Origin: Synechococcus sp. HK05
GTDB lineage: Bacteria > Cyanobacteriota > Cyanobacteriia > PCC-6307 > Cyanobiaceae
Direction of reading: 5' to 3'
Assembly: GCF_019104765.1 (NCBI RefSeq)
Contig: NZ_JAHRXJ010000004.1
Location: 186,001-250,000 of the forward strand
Length of the DNA: 64,000 nucleotides
Shown: positions 8,791 to 17,221 of the stretch, one piece after another
Position numbering within the stretch: position 1 is the first letter of the stretch
How the letters are laid out: each line of letters begins with the position of its first letter
Notes under the pieces: generated by a model
The model's database searches: none
Seen by the model: the letters and a program-made list of their open reading frames with translations, nothing else
Told to the model about the DNA's origin: nothing
Program-made: the position numbers and the translations under genes

Positions 8791-9307
8791 GCCCGACCCC
8801 GACCTGCGGGGGATCCAACTGGCCGCAGAGGCGATCTGGGCGGGCGGAGTCCTCAGCCTTCGCTACGCGCTCAACGGCCCAGCCGATGCGTTGCGCATGC
8901 CCGCGTCGACGGGAGCACCAGCGCGGCAGCACAACCTCTGGGAGAGCACCTGTTTTGAAGCCTTCATCGGCCTCCCCGGCGAGAAGGGCTACCGGGAACT
9001 GAACCTGGCGCCCAATGGGCACTGGAATGTGTATGCCCTCACGGGTTACCGGGCCAACTTGCAGGAATGGAGGGCTGTACAGGAGCTTCGCTACACGCTG
9101 CGGCGCACCAGCGAGCAGCTGCAGCTGACCTGTGCGTTGGATCTGAGCAGCTGGATCGCGGCGGATCAGGCCCTGGAACTTTCACTCACCGCCGTGCTGG
9201 ATCACCGCGACACCGGCTGCAGCTACTGGGCCTGGCAGCACCGGGGCGAACAAGCCGACTTCCATCTGCGGCAGAGCTTCCAACGGCATGAAGCCAACGG
9301 CGGCTGA
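8768..9307 (+). CDS. DOMON-like domain-containing protein
   Basis: A 179-residue protein starting inside the previous gene. The pattern NLWESTCFEAFIG ... YRELNLAPNGHWNVYALTGYR matches cyanobacterial proteins annotated as DOMON-like: a beta-sandwich in which the W-E-x-x-C-F-E-x-F motif and the N-x-x-P-x-G-x-W-x-x-Y motif are diagnostic. Canonical DOMON domains bind haem or sugar. Here there is no signal peptide, so it should be cytosolic, and the ligand is unknown. Overlap with the kinase gene and one-base overlap with 9307-9573 indicate an operon. Confidence 0.8.
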   Translation: MQPLQPFEPDPDLRGIQLAAEAIWAGGVLSLRYALNGPADALRMPASTGAPARQHNLWESTCFEAFIGLPGEKGYRELNLAPNGHWNVYALTGYRANLQEWRAVQELRYTLRRTSEQLQLTCALDLSSWIAADQALELSLTAVLDHRDTGCSYWAWQHRGEQADFHLRQSFQRHEANGG

Positions 9308-9573
9308 TGGCAAAGCGGAAAGGAACCTTCAGTTTTCGGCAAGCCGCTCCACACTCCGTAGCGTGCGATACATCCACACCCGGTTCCTTGCGCGTTACCC
9401 ACTGCGGCGATGAGCATCTGATCCAGCTCAGCGGCGAGGAAGCCGCGCAGCTGGTGGATGCCTGCGCCTTGCTGCTGCTGGCGTCGAAGAACGCACCGGG
9501 CTGCACCCTCAACAACAAGATGAGCCGGTTGCTGCAAACCGTGTTTGAACAGTTCAGCAGCCACAGCGTGTAA
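9307..9573 (+). CDS. Small conserved-type protein, function unknown
   Basis: An 88-residue protein whose ATG overlaps the TGA of the DOMON-like gene (TGATGG). After a basic start (MAKRKGTFSFRQAA) come two beta-like strands and a helix (EEAAQLVDACALLLL), ending in a Ser/His-rich tail. No family recognised. Tight coupling suggests it is expressed with the kinase-like and DOMON-like proteins. Confidence 0.7.
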   Translation: MAKRKGTFSFRQAAPHSVACDTSTPGSLRVTHCGDEHLIQLSGEEAAQLVDACALLLLASKNAPGCTLNNKMSRLLQTVFEQFSSHSV

Positions 9574-9595
9574 GGCGGGCCTGTAGAAGGAGGGC

Positions 9596-9889
9596 ATGCA
9601 CGCCCTCTCCCTGCCCACTTGGTGGATTCATGTGGCCTCCGTTCTGGAGTGGGGCCTGGCGATGCTGGCGATCCAACGTTGGGGCGAACGGCGGCAGGAA
9701 CCGGAATGGAGCTGGTTAGCCCTGGCCATGACGCCAGCCTTGGTGAGTGCCATGGCCGCTTGCACCTGGCACCTCTTCGATAACGCCGCCGAACTGCAGG
9801 GGCTCGTGGTGCTGCAGGCCGCCTGCACCGCCCTGGGCAATACGGCCATGGCCGGAGCAGCGTGGACCCTCATGCGGCGGGCCCGATGA
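9596..9889 (+). CDS. DUF2499 family membrane protein
   Basis: A 97-residue membrane protein with about three hydrophobic helices. The motifs LPTWWIHVASVLEWGLAM and WSWLALAMTPALVSAMAACT fit DUF2499, a family restricted to cyanobacteria and plastids. Biochemical function is unknown. The adjacent gene is DUF3593, its usual companion in cyanobacteria, and its ATG overlaps the stop here by four bases. The two proteins are therefore likely to be partners in the photosynthetic membrane (inference). Confidence 0.88.
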   Translation: MHALSLPTWWIHVASVLEWGLAMLAIQRWGERRQEPEWSWLALAMTPALVSAMAACTWHLFDNAAELQGLVVLQAACTALGNTAMAGAAWTLMRRAR

Positions 9890-10215
9890 GCGATCTCTCG
9901 GCTTCAGCCCTGCTCAAGGCCCTGGGGGCCATCGATCCAGCGCCGTTTTTTGGCCTGTCACTGCTGCCCTACCTGGCGTTTCTGTGGTGGAGCTGGCGGT
10001 CAGGCCGGATGCCACGGCTCGCGTTCTGGGGCTTCTGCCTCACGCTGCTGTTCGTGTTGGTCACCATCGCGGCGGCGATCCTGGCGGAACGCAATTACGG
10101 ACTGCAATTGGCGGATGTGGATCCACTCCATGGCGGGGCAGAGCTGTTCCTCACCCTGAGCAATGTGCTGGTGCTGCTGGGCTTCAGCCGGCTGCCGTCC
10201 AACGATGAACCGTGA
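9886..10215 (+). CDS. DUF3593 family membrane protein
   Basis: ATG at 9886 (ATGA overlap with the DUF2499 stop) gives 109 residues with three hydrophobic spans (FFGLSLLPYLAFLWWSW, FCLTLLFVLVTIAAAILA, LFLTLSNVLVLLGF). This pattern and its position behind DUF2499 match DUF3593 of cyanobacteria and chloroplasts. The conserved NYGLQLADVDPLHGGAE loop lies between spans two and three. Function unknown. psaK follows about 80 bases downstream on the same strand. Confidence 0.87.
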   Translation: MSDLSASALLKALGAIDPAPFFGLSLLPYLAFLWWSWRSGRMPRLAFWGFCLTLLFVLVTIAAAILAERNYGLQLADVDPLHGGAELFLTLSNVLVLLGFSRLPSNDEP

Positions 10216-10295
10216 ACCAGGCAGTGAACAAGTCTTAAGCGACGCGTGCACCAGGGCAGTGCCGCTCGGAAGATGAAGCGTCGCCCGTGAATTCG

Positions 10296-10553
10296 ATGCT
10301 CGCTCCCCTGCTGGCCATCGCCCCTGCATCCGTGTCCTGGTCGCCCAAGGTGGGCCTGGTGATGATCGCTGCCAACGTGATTGCCATCGGCATCGGCAAG
10401 GCCACCATCAAGTACCCCAACGAAGGTGCTCAGCTGCCCAACTCCGCCATGTTCGGCGGCATGAGCCACGCCTCGCTGCTGGCCACCACCTCCTTCGGCC
10501 ACGTGCTCGGCATGGGCGCGATCCTGGGCCTGGCTGCCCGCGGCGTGCTCTGA
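10296..10553 (+). CDS. psaK: Photosystem I reaction centre subunit PsaK
   Basis: An 85-residue protein with two transmembrane helices (VGLVMIAANVIAIGIGKATI and SFGHVLGMGAILGLAA) joined by a stromal loop with KYPNEGAQLP, the PsaK signature. PsaK sits at the edge of photosystem I and helps couple antenna proteins and trimer periphery. ATG 10296 is preferred; a GTG nine bases upstream in frame is also possible. The gene converges on the flavoprotein gene of the minus strand with only four bases between them, so any terminator must be shared or absent. Confidence 0.95.
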   Translation: MLAPLLAIAPASVSWSPKVGLVMIAANVIAIGIGKATIKYPNEGAQLPNSAMFGGMSHASLLATTSFGHVLGMGAILGLAARGVL

Positions 10554-10557
10554 AGCC

Positions 10558-11754
10558 CTAGCGCCAGCCCAACAGATAGGGCAGCGCCTTCCAGCCGTAG
10601 CGCTCGAAGCGATAGTGAAACAGCAGTGCCGAGAGCTCTTCGGCACTGCTTTTTTGTTGCAGGCCCTCCAGCAGCCGCTCCAGCCGCTGATCGCCGGCCG
10701 AGCTGTTGAGGCCCAGCCAGGTGCGCCGCGCCAGGCGGCCACTGAGCGACCAACGCCAGCCGAGGCGGCGGCGCAGCTGAAGCGGATAGCGCCGCAGCGC
10801 GTCCGGCCGCCCACCGAGAGCCTGCAGCAGCAGCGGCGCCAACACCTCGCTGCTGGCCATCGCATGGCGGATCCCTTCACCGCCCAACAGATTTCCGGTA
10901 CTCACCGCATCACCAAGACCGAGCAGCGGGCCACGTTGATGGGGCTCGCGCCGGCGGATCGTGCTGCGGATCAAGCCGCCATGGCGATCGAGCACGGGTG
11001 CGTCAGCCAGGTGGAGGCGGAGCTGCAGCTGACTGAGCAACTGATGCAGCGGGGGTTGCCGCCGGCTGGCGTCGTGCAAACGACAAACGCCGAGTTTGAG
11101 CTGGCCAGGCTGCATTGGGAACACCCAGCCATAGCCCTGGGGCACCCAGGCCCTGCCCAGCATGAAACTGAGCCGTTCAGACCACTGGTTCCACTGCGGC
11201 AGCGGCAGCTGAAGCAACCATTCCACGCCGGAGCCGGCCACCAGTGCGCCGGACTCCGCTGGGGGGTCACCCAGCAGGGCACGCCGCTGGCCGGTGGCAT
11301 CCACCAACCAACGGCACGCCACAGAGCGCTCCTGACCGCCAGGCCCCCGCAGGTTGGCGATGGCTCCGGAAGCGGCGGAGCACCATCCGCGCACCGCCCA
11401 GCCGAGCTGCAGGTGCGCTCCTGCGGCCGTGGCCTGGTCCGCCAACCACTGGCGCAGGCCGCCGAAATCGAGCACGGCGCCGAGATCGTGATCCGCCATC
11501 CACTGGCGCTGCTGGTCGCCGGGCCCATGCAGCTGCCATCCATGCCATCGGGCCGCCTGAACCTGAGCAGGCAGCTGAAACTCCTTCACCGCCGAGAGGG
11601 GGAGTGCCGCACTGGAGAAGGCGGCCTGATGGAGATCCAGCAGCGGATCCACCACTGCCACACACACACCGGCCTGGGCCAGGCGGCGGGCCAACAGCAA
11701 ACCCGCCGGCCCAGCGCCTGCGATCAATACCTCAAAGGTCTGCTGGTCAGACAC
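10558..11754 (-). CDS. FAD-dependent oxidoreductase of the geranylgeranyl reductase / lycopene cyclase type
   Basis: A 398-residue flavoprotein. [20 protein letters not shown] at about residues 9-28 is the Rossmann dinucleotide motif. DATGQRR and [21 protein letters not shown] (G-D-A motif) are the second and third FAD motifs of the p-hydroxybenzoate-hydroxylase fold. The last motif resembles that in geranylgeranyl reductases and lycopene cyclases. GTG at 11754 overlaps the 3' end of dxs by eight bases, so it is made together with the first enzyme of isoprenoid synthesis. An isoprenoid substrate is therefore a reasonable inference, but the true reaction is not proven. The catalytic ChlP-specific motifs are not evident. 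Confidence 0.78.
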   Translation of the reverse strand: MSDQQTFEVLIAGAGPAGLLLARRLAQAGVCVAVVDPLLDLHQAAFSSAALPLSAVKEFQLPAQVQAARWHGWQLHGPGDQQRQWMADHDLGAVLDFGGLRQWLADQATAAGAHLQLGWAVRGWCSAASGAIANLRGPGGQERSVACRWLVDATGQRRALLGDPPAESGALVAGSGVEWLLQLPLPQWNQWSERLSFMLGRAWVPQGYGWVFPMQPGQLKLGVCRLHDASRRQPPLHQLLSQLQLRLHLADAPVLDRHGGLIRSTIRRREPHQRGPLLGLGDAVSTGNLLGGEGIRHAMASSEVLAPLLLQALGGRPDALRRYPLQLRRRLGWRWSLSGRLARRTWLGLNSSAGDQRLERLLEGLQQKSSAEELSALLFHYRFERYGWKALPYLLGWR

Positions 11755-13654
11755 CCACCGGCTGGCGGCGCAGGGATCCGAAGCGATTAAGAATGCTGTC
11801 GGCCATCTGGGCCGGGGTGAGCCCCAGGGCCTGCTTGCTCTGATCGGGGGTGGCGTGGTCCACCAGCTGGTCGGGGATGCCGATGCGGTGCACCGGCACC
11901 AGCACGTCGTGATCGTTGAGGGTTTCCACCACGGCCGCGCCGAAACCGCCGGGCAGGCACCCTTCCTCCATGGTCACCACCCGACCGATCCGGCGGGCCA
12001 TGGGCAGGATCAGCGCCTCATCCAGAGGACGCAGGAAGCGGGCGTTGATCACGGCCGCGCGCACGCCTTGCTCCTGCAGCAGACCGGCCGTGGCCATGGC
12101 GGGATACACCATGGCGCCGTAAGCCACGATCAACAGGTCGTCGCCATCGGCGAGTAGTTCACCGCGGCCGATCTCCAAAGGCTCCCAGCCTTCTTCCATC
12201 AGGGCAGCTCCTTCGCCCTCGCCGCGGGGGATGCGCAGGGCTGTGGGGCCGTTGTGCTGGAGGCAGGTCACCATCATCCGCTGCAACTCGGCCTCATCCT
12301 TCGGTGCCATCACCGTGAAATTGGGCACACAGCGCAGGTAGCTGATGTCGTACTGGCCCTGGTGGGTGGGTCCATCGGCGCCCACGATGCCGGCGCGGTC
12401 CAACACGAAGGTCACGGGCAGGTTCTGAATGCCCACGTCGTGGATGAGTTGGTCGTAGGCGCGCTGCAGGAAGGTGCTGTAGATCGCACACACCGGCCGC
12501 AGGCCTTCGCAGGCCATGCCAGCCGCCATGGTCACGGCGTGTTGCTCAGCGATGCCCACGTCAAAGTATTGATGAGGGCGAGCCTTCTCGAGCAGATCGA
12601 GGCCGGTGCCCGTGGCCATTGCCGCCGTAATGCCCACCACGCGCGGATCCTGCTCACACAGCTTCACCAGCGTCTGGCCAAACACCTTGCTGTAACTGGG
12701 GGGCTTGGGCTTACTGGAGGGATAGGCCTTGCCGGTGGCCAGATCAAAGGCGCTCTGGGCGTGGTAGCCCACCTGGTCTTCTTCGGCGTAGGCATAGCCC
12801 TTGCCCTTGGTGGTAGCCACGTGCACCAGCACAGGGCCCTCATGGGCGTGGGCCTGTTGGAACACCTGGATCATCCCGGCGATGTCGTGACCATCGACGG
12901 GACCCATGTAGGTGAAGCCCAGCTCCTCAAACACGGCACCGAGCTTGGGCACCGCCAGGCGCTTCATGCTCTCTTTGAGATTTTTGAGCTCAGGCGGCAG
13001 CTCACCGTGCAGGAAGGGAAGGTGCTTGATCGCCTCCTCAGCGTTGTCCTGCAGAAACTGCAACGGCTTGCTGTGCCGCATGCGGTTGAGGTGGGTGCTC
13101 AGCGCCCCCACCGGGGGGCTGATCGACATGTCGTTGTCGTTGAGCACCACCAGCAGGCGGGTGTTGGGCAGGTGGCCGGCGTGATTGATCGCCTCAAGGG
13201 CCATGCCACCGGTGAGGGATCCATCCCCGATCACCGCCACGCATTTGAAATCCTCACCGCGCTGATCACGGGCCAGGGCCATGCCCAGGGCCGCTGAGAT
13301 CGAAGTGCTGGCATGGCCGGCACCGAAGTGGTCAAACGGGCTTTCGCAGCGCTTTAGATAACCCGCCACGCCATCCTTCTGGCGCAGGGTGTGGAAGTCG
13401 TTGTAACGACCGGTGATCAGCTTGTGGGGATAGGCCTGGTGGCCCACGTCCCACACCACCCGATCGTGGTCGAGATCGAGGGTTTGATAAAGCGCCAGGG
13501 TGAGTTCCACCACCCCCAGACCCGGACCGAGGTGGCCGCCACTGGTGCTCACCACCTCAAGGTGGCGTTCACGGATCTGACGCGCGATCGCCTCGAGCTC
13601 TGCAGTGCTCAGTCCGTGCAGCTGATTCGGATGCGTCAGCTCGCTGAGATGCAT
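11747..13654 (-). CDS. dxs: 1-deoxy-D-xylulose-5-phosphate synthase
   Basis: A 635-residue thiamine-diphosphate enzyme that joins pyruvate and glyceraldehyde 3-phosphate, the entry step of the MEP isoprenoid pathway feeding carotenoids, phytol and quinones. Motifs: [15 protein letters not shown] near residue 40, the TPP/Mg motif [18 protein letters not shown] at about 142-159 with NDND downstream, and the transketolase central domain with VGIAEQHAV. Length fits the family (about 630). It is divergent from ilvA, with about 118 bases between them, and is followed with overlap by a geranylgeranyl-reductase-like gene. Confidence 0.97.
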   Translation of the reverse strand: MHLSELTHPNQLHGLSTAELEAIARQIRERHLEVVSTSGGHLGPGLGVVELTLALYQTLDLDHDRVVWDVGHQAYPHKLITGRYNDFHTLRQKDGVAGYLKRCESPFDHFGAGHASTSISAALGMALARDQRGEDFKCVAVIGDGSLTGGMALEAINHAGHLPNTRLLVVLNDNDMSISPPVGALSTHLNRMRHSKPLQFLQDNAEEAIKHLPFLHGELPPELKNLKESMKRLAVPKLGAVFEELGFTYMGPVDGHDIAGMIQVFQQAHAHEGPVLVHVATTKGKGYAYAEEDQVGYHAQSAFDLATGKAYPSSKPKPPSYSKVFGQTLVKLCEQDPRVVGITAAMATGTGLDLLEKARPHQYFDVGIAEQHAVTMAAGMACEGLRPVCAIYSTFLQRAYDQLIHDVGIQNLPVTFVLDRAGIVGADGPTHQGQYDISYLRCVPNFTVMAPKDEAELQRMMVTCLQHNGPTALRIPRGEGEGAALMEEGWEPLEIGRGELLADGDDLLIVAYGAMVYPAMATAGLLQEQGVRAAVINARFLRPLDEALILPMARRIGRVVTMEEGCLPGGFGAAVVETLNDHDVLVPVHRIGIPDQLVDHATPDQSKQALGLTPAQMADSILNRFGSLRRQPVGV

Positions 13655-13772
13655 GCCCTGGGCCTTGATTGGGGATCAGCCTACGGTCTGCACTCAGGCC
13701 TTTGGTGGCGTAGAGCACGAAACCGAAGCCGTTGGCAGAGGCTTGTCACACTGGGGAAACGGTTAAGCAGCG

Positions 13773-15356
13773 ATGAGCAACACCACCAGCCAGGACAGTG
13801 ACCTGACGATGCTGTTGCGGATCCTGCGCGCGCGCGTGTACGACGTGGCGATCGAATCGCCCCTCGATCCGGCTCCCAACCTCTCGCGGCGCCTCAACAA
13901 CACTGTGCTGCTCAAGCGGGAAGACCTGCAGCCGGTGTTCAGCTTCAAGCTGCGGGGGGCCTACAACAAAATGGCGAGCCTCAGCCGGGCTGAGCTCGAG
14001 CGCGGTGTGATTGCCGCCAGTGCCGGCAACCACGCCCAGGGTGTGGCGCTCGGAGCGCAACGGTTGGGCTGCCGCGCCGTGATCGTGATGCCGGTCACCA
14101 CACCCGAGATGAAGGTGCGGGCCGTGGCGGCGCGCGGAGCCGAGGTGGTGCTGCACGGCGACAACTACGACGCGGCCTGCAGCGAGGCCTACCGACTGGC
14201 GGAGGAGCGCGGTCTCAGCTTCATTCACCCCTTTGATGATCCCGACGTGATCGCCGGGCAGGGCACGATCGGCCTGGAGATCCTGCGGCAGTGCTCAGCG
14301 CCGCCCGATGCGATCTACGTCGCCGTGGGCGGCGGCGGCCTGATCGCTGGGATCGCTGCCTACGTGAAAGCGCTCTGGCCTCAGGTGGAGGTGATCGGGG
14401 TGGAGCCGGAAGATGCCGACGCCATGACCCGCTCCCTGGCCCTCGGGGAACGGGTGAAACTCGAGCAGGTGGGCTTGTTCGCAGACGGCGTGGCCGTGCG
14501 CGAAGTGGGAGAGCAAACCTTCGCCCTGGCCCGCCGCCACGTTGACGCCATGGTGACGGTGAACACCGATGCCATCTGCGCCGCCATCAAAGACGTATTT
14601 GAGGACACCCGCTCGATCCTGGAGCCGGCGGGCGCCCTGGCGGTAGCCGGCATGAAAGCTGATGTGGCCCGGCGCGGCCTGCAGGAGCGCACCTTGGTGG
14701 CGGTGGCCTGCGGGGCCAACATGAATTTCGATCGGCTGCGGTTTGTGGCCGAACGCACCGAAATCAGTGAAGACCGCGAGGCGATGCTGGCCGTGGAGAT
14801 CCCCGAACGGGCCGGCAGCCTGCGGGAGTTCTGCACGTTGCTGGGCAACCGCAACCTCACCGAGTTCAGCTACCGCCTTGCCGATCCCAGCCGCGCTCAC
14901 ATCTTTGTGGGGGTGCAAACCAGCGGCAGCAGCGATGAACAAGACCTGATCCAGAGGCTCAACGCCGCAGGGTTCCCCTGCCTGGATCTCTCCAACGATG
15001 AGCTCTCCAAGCTGCACCTGCGCCACATGGTGGGAGGCCGGATGCCGGCAGCCGCCACCGAGGCTTGCAGCCACACCCGTGAACTGCTCTACCGCTTCGA
15101 ATTCCCGGAGCGGCCAGGAGCGCTGATGCGTTTCCTCACCAGCCTTCACCCCAACTGGAACATCAGCATCTTTCACTACCGCAACCATGGCGCCGACGTG
15201 GGCCGCATCGTGGTGGGGGTGCAGGTGCCGCCCGAGGAGGCCGGCGAGTGGCAGACCTTCCTCGATGGCCTCGGTTATCAATACGTGGATGAGACCGACA
15301 ATCCCGCCTACCGCCTCTTCCTGGGGGAAGTGGCCGGCACGGTGGGCGTGGGATAA
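13773..15356 (+). CDS. ilvA: Threonine ammonia-lyase, biosynthetic
   Basis: A 527-residue PLP enzyme deaminating threonine to 2-oxobutyrate, the committed step of isoleucine synthesis. PLP binds Lys59 in VFSFKLRGAYNKM; the serine/glycine phosphate loop is ASAGNHAQGVA and VGGGGLIAGI is the second glycine loop. Residues about 335-515 hold two ACT-like regulatory repeats (EIPERAGSLREF and EFPERPGALMRF), typical of the isoleucine/valine-regulated form. ATG at 13773 follows the dxs divergent region. scpB starts 21 bases downstream on the same strand. Confidence 0.97.
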   Translation: MSNTTSQDSDLTMLLRILRARVYDVAIESPLDPAPNLSRRLNNTVLLKREDLQPVFSFKLRGAYNKMASLSRAELERGVIAASAGNHAQGVALGAQRLGCRAVIVMPVTTPEMKVRAVAARGAEVVLHGDNYDAACSEAYRLAEERGLSFIHPFDDPDVIAGQGTIGLEILRQCSAPPDAIYVAVGGGGLIAGIAAYVKALWPQVEVIGVEPEDADAMTRSLALGERVKLEQVGLFADGVAVREVGEQTFALARRHVDAMVTVNTDAICAAIKDVFEDTRSILEPAGALAVAGMKADVARRGLQERTLVAVACGANMNFDRLRFVAERTEISEDREAMLAVEIPERAGSLREFCTLLGNRNLTEFSYRLADPSRAHIFVGVQTSGSSDEQDLIQRLNAAGFPCLDLSNDELSKLHLRHMVGGRMPAAATEACSHTRELLYRFEFPERPGALMRFLTSLHPNWNISIFHYRNHGADVGRIVVGVQVPPEEAGEWQTFLDGLGYQYVDETDNPAYRLFLGEVAGTVGVG

Positions 15357-15377
15357 CTTGCGAGCACAGCTGGGGGC

Positions 15378-15950
15378 GTGATGGACGACACAACCCAGGG
15401 CCCCCAGGTCGCTGCGCCCCCCTCGGCTGAGTTGTCGCTGCCGGCCCGCCTGGAGGCCATCCTTTATCTGAAAGGCCGCTCGATGACCCTCGGCGAACTG
15501 GCCGAGATCAGTGGGGTGGCTCGAGATGCAGTGGAGATGGGCCTGATCACCCTGATGGCTGATTACGCCCATCGCGACACCGCCCTCGAGATCCGGCAGG
15601 AGGGGCAGCGCTACAGCCTGCAGCTCCGCGATGGCCTGGGAGAACTGGTGCAGAACCTGCTGCCCGTGGATCTGTCCACCGCCGCCCTGCGCACCCTGGC
15701 CACCATCGCTCTGAAGAAGCGGATCCTGCAATCGGATTTGGTGGAGCTGCGGGGCTCAGGCGCCTACGACCACATCAAAGAGCTGCTCGCTCAGAACTTC
15801 ATCGAACGCAAGCGCCAAAGCGAAGGGCGTTCCTACTGGCTCACCCTCAGTGAGAAGTTCCACCGCACGTTTGCGATCAAAACGGATGAGCTCAAACCCA
15901 AGCGGTCCGAACCAGCCGCAACCGACGACGACTGGGAGCAGGCCGCCTGA
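15378..15950 (+). CDS. scpB: Segregation and condensation protein ScpB
   Basis: A 190-residue protein with two winged-helix domains, SLPARLEAILYLKGRSMTL (residues about 21-39) being the typical ScpB opening and LRTLATIALKKRILQSDLVE the second domain. ScpB binds ScpA and SMC to form the bacterial condensin that organises the chromosome. The acidic/Pro tail (about 170-190) is poorly conserved in the family. Start may be GTG 15378 or ATG 15381. No scpA is visible nearby. ycf19 lies 67 bases downstream. Confidence 0.9.
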   Translation: MMDDTTQGPQVAAPPSAELSLPARLEAILYLKGRSMTLGELAEISGVARDAVEMGLITLMADYAHRDTALEIRQEGQRYSLQLRDGLGELVQNLLPVDLSTAALRTLATIALKKRILQSDLVELRGSGAYDHIKELLAQNFIERKRQSEGRSYWLTLSEKFHRTFAIKTDELKPKRSEPAATDDDWEQAA

Positions 15951-16017
15951 TCTCCCCTGAGCCGGCCAGCAGCTCGAAGCTCAGCTCCATACACTCGTTC
16001 TACGGCGCTTCCTTCTC

Positions 16018-16308
16018 ATGTCTGAACTGGTTGGTGTTCTGATTGGAATTCTCGCCAGAACAATCGAGATTTACACGGTGATCCTGCTGGTGCGGGTGCT
16101 GCTCAGCTGGTTCCCCAACCTGGATTGGGGCAATCCGGTGCTCTCCACGGTGAGTGCCGTGACCGATCCCTATCTGAATGCCTTCCGCGGGCTGATCCCG
16201 CCGCTGGGTGGCCTCGATCTCTCGGCGATCCTGGCGTTTCTGGCCCTGCAGCTGATTCAAAACCTGCTGCAGCAGAGCCGGGGGTTCTTCTACCCCAGCT
16301 TCTACTGA
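16018..16308 (+). CDS. ycf19: YggT family membrane protein (Ycf19)
   Basis: A 96-residue membrane protein with two hydrophobic regions. The motif ILLVRVLLSWFPNLDWGNP ... SAVTDPYLNAFRGLIPP is the YggT/Ycf19 signature. Homologues in chloroplasts and cyanobacteria are linked to thylakoid membrane organisation and cytochrome b6 maturation (the CCB3 family). The last seven bases overlap the 3' end of the convergent minus-strand gene. Length is as expected. Confidence 0.93.
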   Translation: MSELVGVLIGILARTIEIYTVILLVRVLLSWFPNLDWGNPVLSTVSAVTDPYLNAFRGLIPPLGGLDLSAILAFLALQLIQNLLQQSRGFFYPSFY

Positions 16309-16793
16309 GCGTCAGCCACGGCCTGCTCCAGCGGCAGCAGGTCGTCGAATTCTCCAGCTCGGGTGCGTACCGGCGCGGCGAATCCACGCGCTTTCACGTT
16401 GGAGAAGGTGAACGGCCCCGGCGTACCGGCAGGCACCGCCAGCCGCAAGGCAAAGGCTGAATCGCCTGGCGCCACATCGCCAATGGAGCCCACCCGGGAC
16501 CGGTTCTGGAGCACCGGTTCGCCGCTGGCATCAAGGATCTGAGCGAACACATCGGTATCGACCACCGGCTTGCGTCCAGGGTTGGTCACCGTGCCCCGCA
16601 ACACGTAACAGCTGGCACCACTGGGGCGGCGCAATTGCGGTTGGGCTCCGATATCGGCGCTGGGACAGGGTTCCAGGCTCACCTCGCTCACGCTGAGTGA
16701 GGCAGCCCAGGCCGGCTGCACCCAGGCCACAGCCAGCACAAGCCAGAGCACGGCAGCGGCACCAAACAGAGAGCGAAGGGGCCGGAGGAGCAC
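16302..16793 (-). CDS. Predicted exported protein, function unknown
   Basis: GTG at 16793 gives 163 residues; a TTG three codons upstream is an alternative. A signal peptide is clear (LLRPLRSLFGAAAVLWLVLAV then VQPAWAAS, AxA cleavage). The mature part is beta-rich with two Cys (EPCPSAD and SCYVLRGTV) that could form a disulphide and a stretch GTVTNPGRKPVVDTDVFAQI that resembles FxLYD-like beta-sandwich domains. It is probably periplasmic or lumenal. Convergent with ycf19 (seven-base overlap). No family is firmly recognised. Confidence 0.7.
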   Translation of the reverse strand: MLLRPLRSLFGAAAVLWLVLAVAWVQPAWAASLSVSEVSLEPCPSADIGAQPQLRRPSGASCYVLRGTVTNPGRKPVVDTDVFAQILDASGEPVLQNRSRVGSIGDVAPGDSAFALRLAVPAGTPGPFTFSNVKARGFAAPVRTRAGEFDDLLPLEQAVADAQ

Positions 16794-16831
16794 AAGCGTC
16801 AAGGCAAAGAATCCGGCAACGCACGGCGCGA

Positions 16832-17161
16832 TCAGCGATGGTCGCCGCTGCCGGAGATCACGTTACGGGCGGCGCGGCTCGCGAGCTTGTTGAGATTGGC
16901 CTCGGCGATCTCCCCCAACTCAAAGCCCAGCTCACTGGAAAGTTGGGCCACATACCAGAGCACATCCCCCAGCTCGAGCTTGAGGGCCTCGCGCACCTCC
17001 GGGCTGAACTGGCCGCCCTGATCGCGCAGCACCTTCTTCACCTTGTCGGCCACCTCGCCGGCTTCACCGCACAAGCCAAGGGTGGGGTAGATGGGATTGG
17101 AGCCCACGTCGGGATAGCGGGCTGTGCTGCGGGCACCCTGCTGATAGGCATTGAGATCCAT
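16832..17161 (-). CDS. MazG-like nucleotide pyrophosphohydrolase
   Basis: ATG at 17161 gives 109 residues beginning MDLNAYQQGARSTARYPDVG. The all-alpha NTP-pyrophosphatase signature is present: GEAGEVADKVKK (E-x-x-E, residues about 32-43) and ELGDVLWYVAQLSSELG (E-x-x-D, about 63-79), the four acidic residues that hold Mg. Such enzymes hydrolyse non-canonical NTPs to NMP and PPi. An in-frame ATG at 17206 would add 15 residues but leaves almost no room before the divergent pyk start at 17222. The frame stays open antisense across pyk, but that part is not coding. Confidence 0.88.
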   Translation of the reverse strand: MDLNAYQQGARSTARYPDVGSNPIYPTLGLCGEAGEVADKVKKVLRDQGGQFSPEVREALKLELGDVLWYVAQLSSELGFELGEIAEANLNKLASRAARNVISGSGDHR

Positions 17162-17221
17162 TGGCAGAACAGGGCTGGCGACCGCCGATGATAGGGTCGC
17201 TGGCATCTTTGGCTCCGCCGA

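Noticed and set aside
10615-11790. Plus-strand 391-codon open frame opposite the flavoprotein gene
   Set aside because: It has no recognisable domain, a Gln/His/Pro-rich composition typical of antisense frames, and the minus strand encodes a clear FAD enzyme.
12254-13297. Plus-strand 347-codon open frame opposite dxs
   Set aside because: Antisense of an unmistakable dxs; composition rich in His/Gly/Val without motifs.
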